In this document: piece after piece, positions 20,063 through 20,258 of the stretch
Numbering within the stretch: position 1 is the stretch's first letter
Layout of the letters: the number at the start of each line of letters is the position of its first letter
Assembly: GCA_028709185.1 (NCBI GenBank)
Contig: JAQVXM010000007.1
Span: 1 to 20,258, forward strand
DNA from: Minisyncoccota bacterium
GTDB lineage: Bacteria; Patescibacteriota; Minisyncoccia; UBA6257; XYB1-36-10
Direction: 5' to 3'
Length of the DNA: 20,258 nucleotides
The notes under the pieces: model-generated
Databases searched by the model: none
The model's input: only the letters and a program-made list of their open reading frames with translations
What the model was told of the DNA's origin: nothing
Made by a program: the position numbers and the translations under genes

Positions 20063-20258
20063 CTAAAATAAATTACTAATATCGCGGATAGAGACAAGAA
20101 CCATAAGAAGAATTAAGAGAGAAAATCCGACAGCGTTAGACAAAATTTCAAATTTAGCCGGCAAGGGCGAACCTTTTATTTTTTCCGCCAAAAGAAAAAT
20201 GAGACGACCACCGTCAAGCGCGGGAAAAGGAAGAATGTTTAAGACAGCAAGATTCAAG
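20063..20258 (-). CDS. rseP: RseP-type site-2 protease, C-terminal end only
   Basis: Only the last 64 or so residues are inside the window; the gene continues beyond the right edge. NLAVLNILPFPALDGGR carries the second active-site element of M50 intramembrane metalloproteases (NxxPxxxLDG), whose Asp is a zinc ligand. It is followed by a final hydrophobic segment (about SNAVGFSLLILLMVLVSI). These enzymes cut membrane-bound substrates such as anti-sigma factors or signal peptides. The HExxH element and PDZ domain would be upstream. The apparent TTG at the very edge is an internal Leu codon, not a start. Position next to proS agrees with many bacterial genomes. Confidence 0.9.
   Translation of the reverse strand, partial: LNLAVLNILPFPALDGGRLIFLLAEKIKGSPLPAKFEILSNAVGFSLLILLMVLVSIRDISNLF

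Overview
The window looks like a piece of a Candidate Phyla Radiation (Patescibacteria) chromosome, probably of the Parcubacteria type. I infer this from several things: AT-rich sequence with tightly packed genes, a large membrane-anchored DUF87/TraD-like ATPase preceded by a small acidic protein, a very short prolyl-tRNA synthetase without the usual editing insertion, several short proteins with no recognisable family, and start codons lying almost on top of their -10 boxes. TGA is used as an ordinary stop (for example in trpS), so the UGA=Gly code of Gracilibacteria/SR1 does not apply. No tRNA, rRNA, CRISPR array, insertion sequence or phage gene was seen. No stretch longer than 300 bases lacks a gene; the longest gap is the roughly 200 bases upstream of mreB.

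Layout. 1-2149 (minus): the N-terminal 587 codons of a conjugation-type DNA-pumping ATPase, behind a small acidic protein. 2267-3061 (minus): a DUF167/YggU protein and a membrane-anchored beta-rich protein. 3112-3200 (plus): a promoter followed almost at once by a palindrome and a terminator, a candidate small RNA. 3206-4841 (minus): a NYN-domain nuclease and trpS. 4928-8412: an accessory, Lys/Asn-rich block with one HExxH metalloprotease-like gene on minus, a TraB/TIKI-like gene coupled to a second HExxH gene on plus, and a stand-alone nucleotidyltransferase on minus. 8533-11900 (minus): cysS, dnaB and recR as an overlapping operon. 12011-12403 (plus): an unknown protein with a near-perfect Shine-Dalgarno. 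12453-14101 (minus): galT, a small membrane protein and rplU. 14217-14492 (plus): a second small unknown protein. 14518-18586 (minus): the cell-wall elongation operon mreB-mreC-mreD-mrdA. 18784-20258 (minus): proS and the end of an rseP-type site-2 protease.

How the genes fit together. MreB, MreC, MreD and PBP2 (mrdA) form the core of the rod elongasome; RodA is not in the window. CysRS, DnaB and RecR are co-transcribed, joining translation, replication and recombination in one mRNA. GalT serves sugar-nucleotide metabolism and shares its transcript with ribosomal protein L21.

Main points for a second look. (1) mreC is broken into two frames at a T9 run that contains the -1 slippery heptamer T TTT TTA. 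It could be an assembly error, transcriptional slippage or programmed frameshifting. (2) Many genes appear to be leaderless or nearly so, using an extended -10 box TGTTATWAT, while the two small plus-strand genes have strong Shine-Dalgarno sequences. (3) The 3112-3200 module has mutually exclusive hairpins. (4) A TraB-like gene sits between two divergent HExxH genes. (5) Active-site or metal-site departures occur in CysRS, MreB and ProRS.
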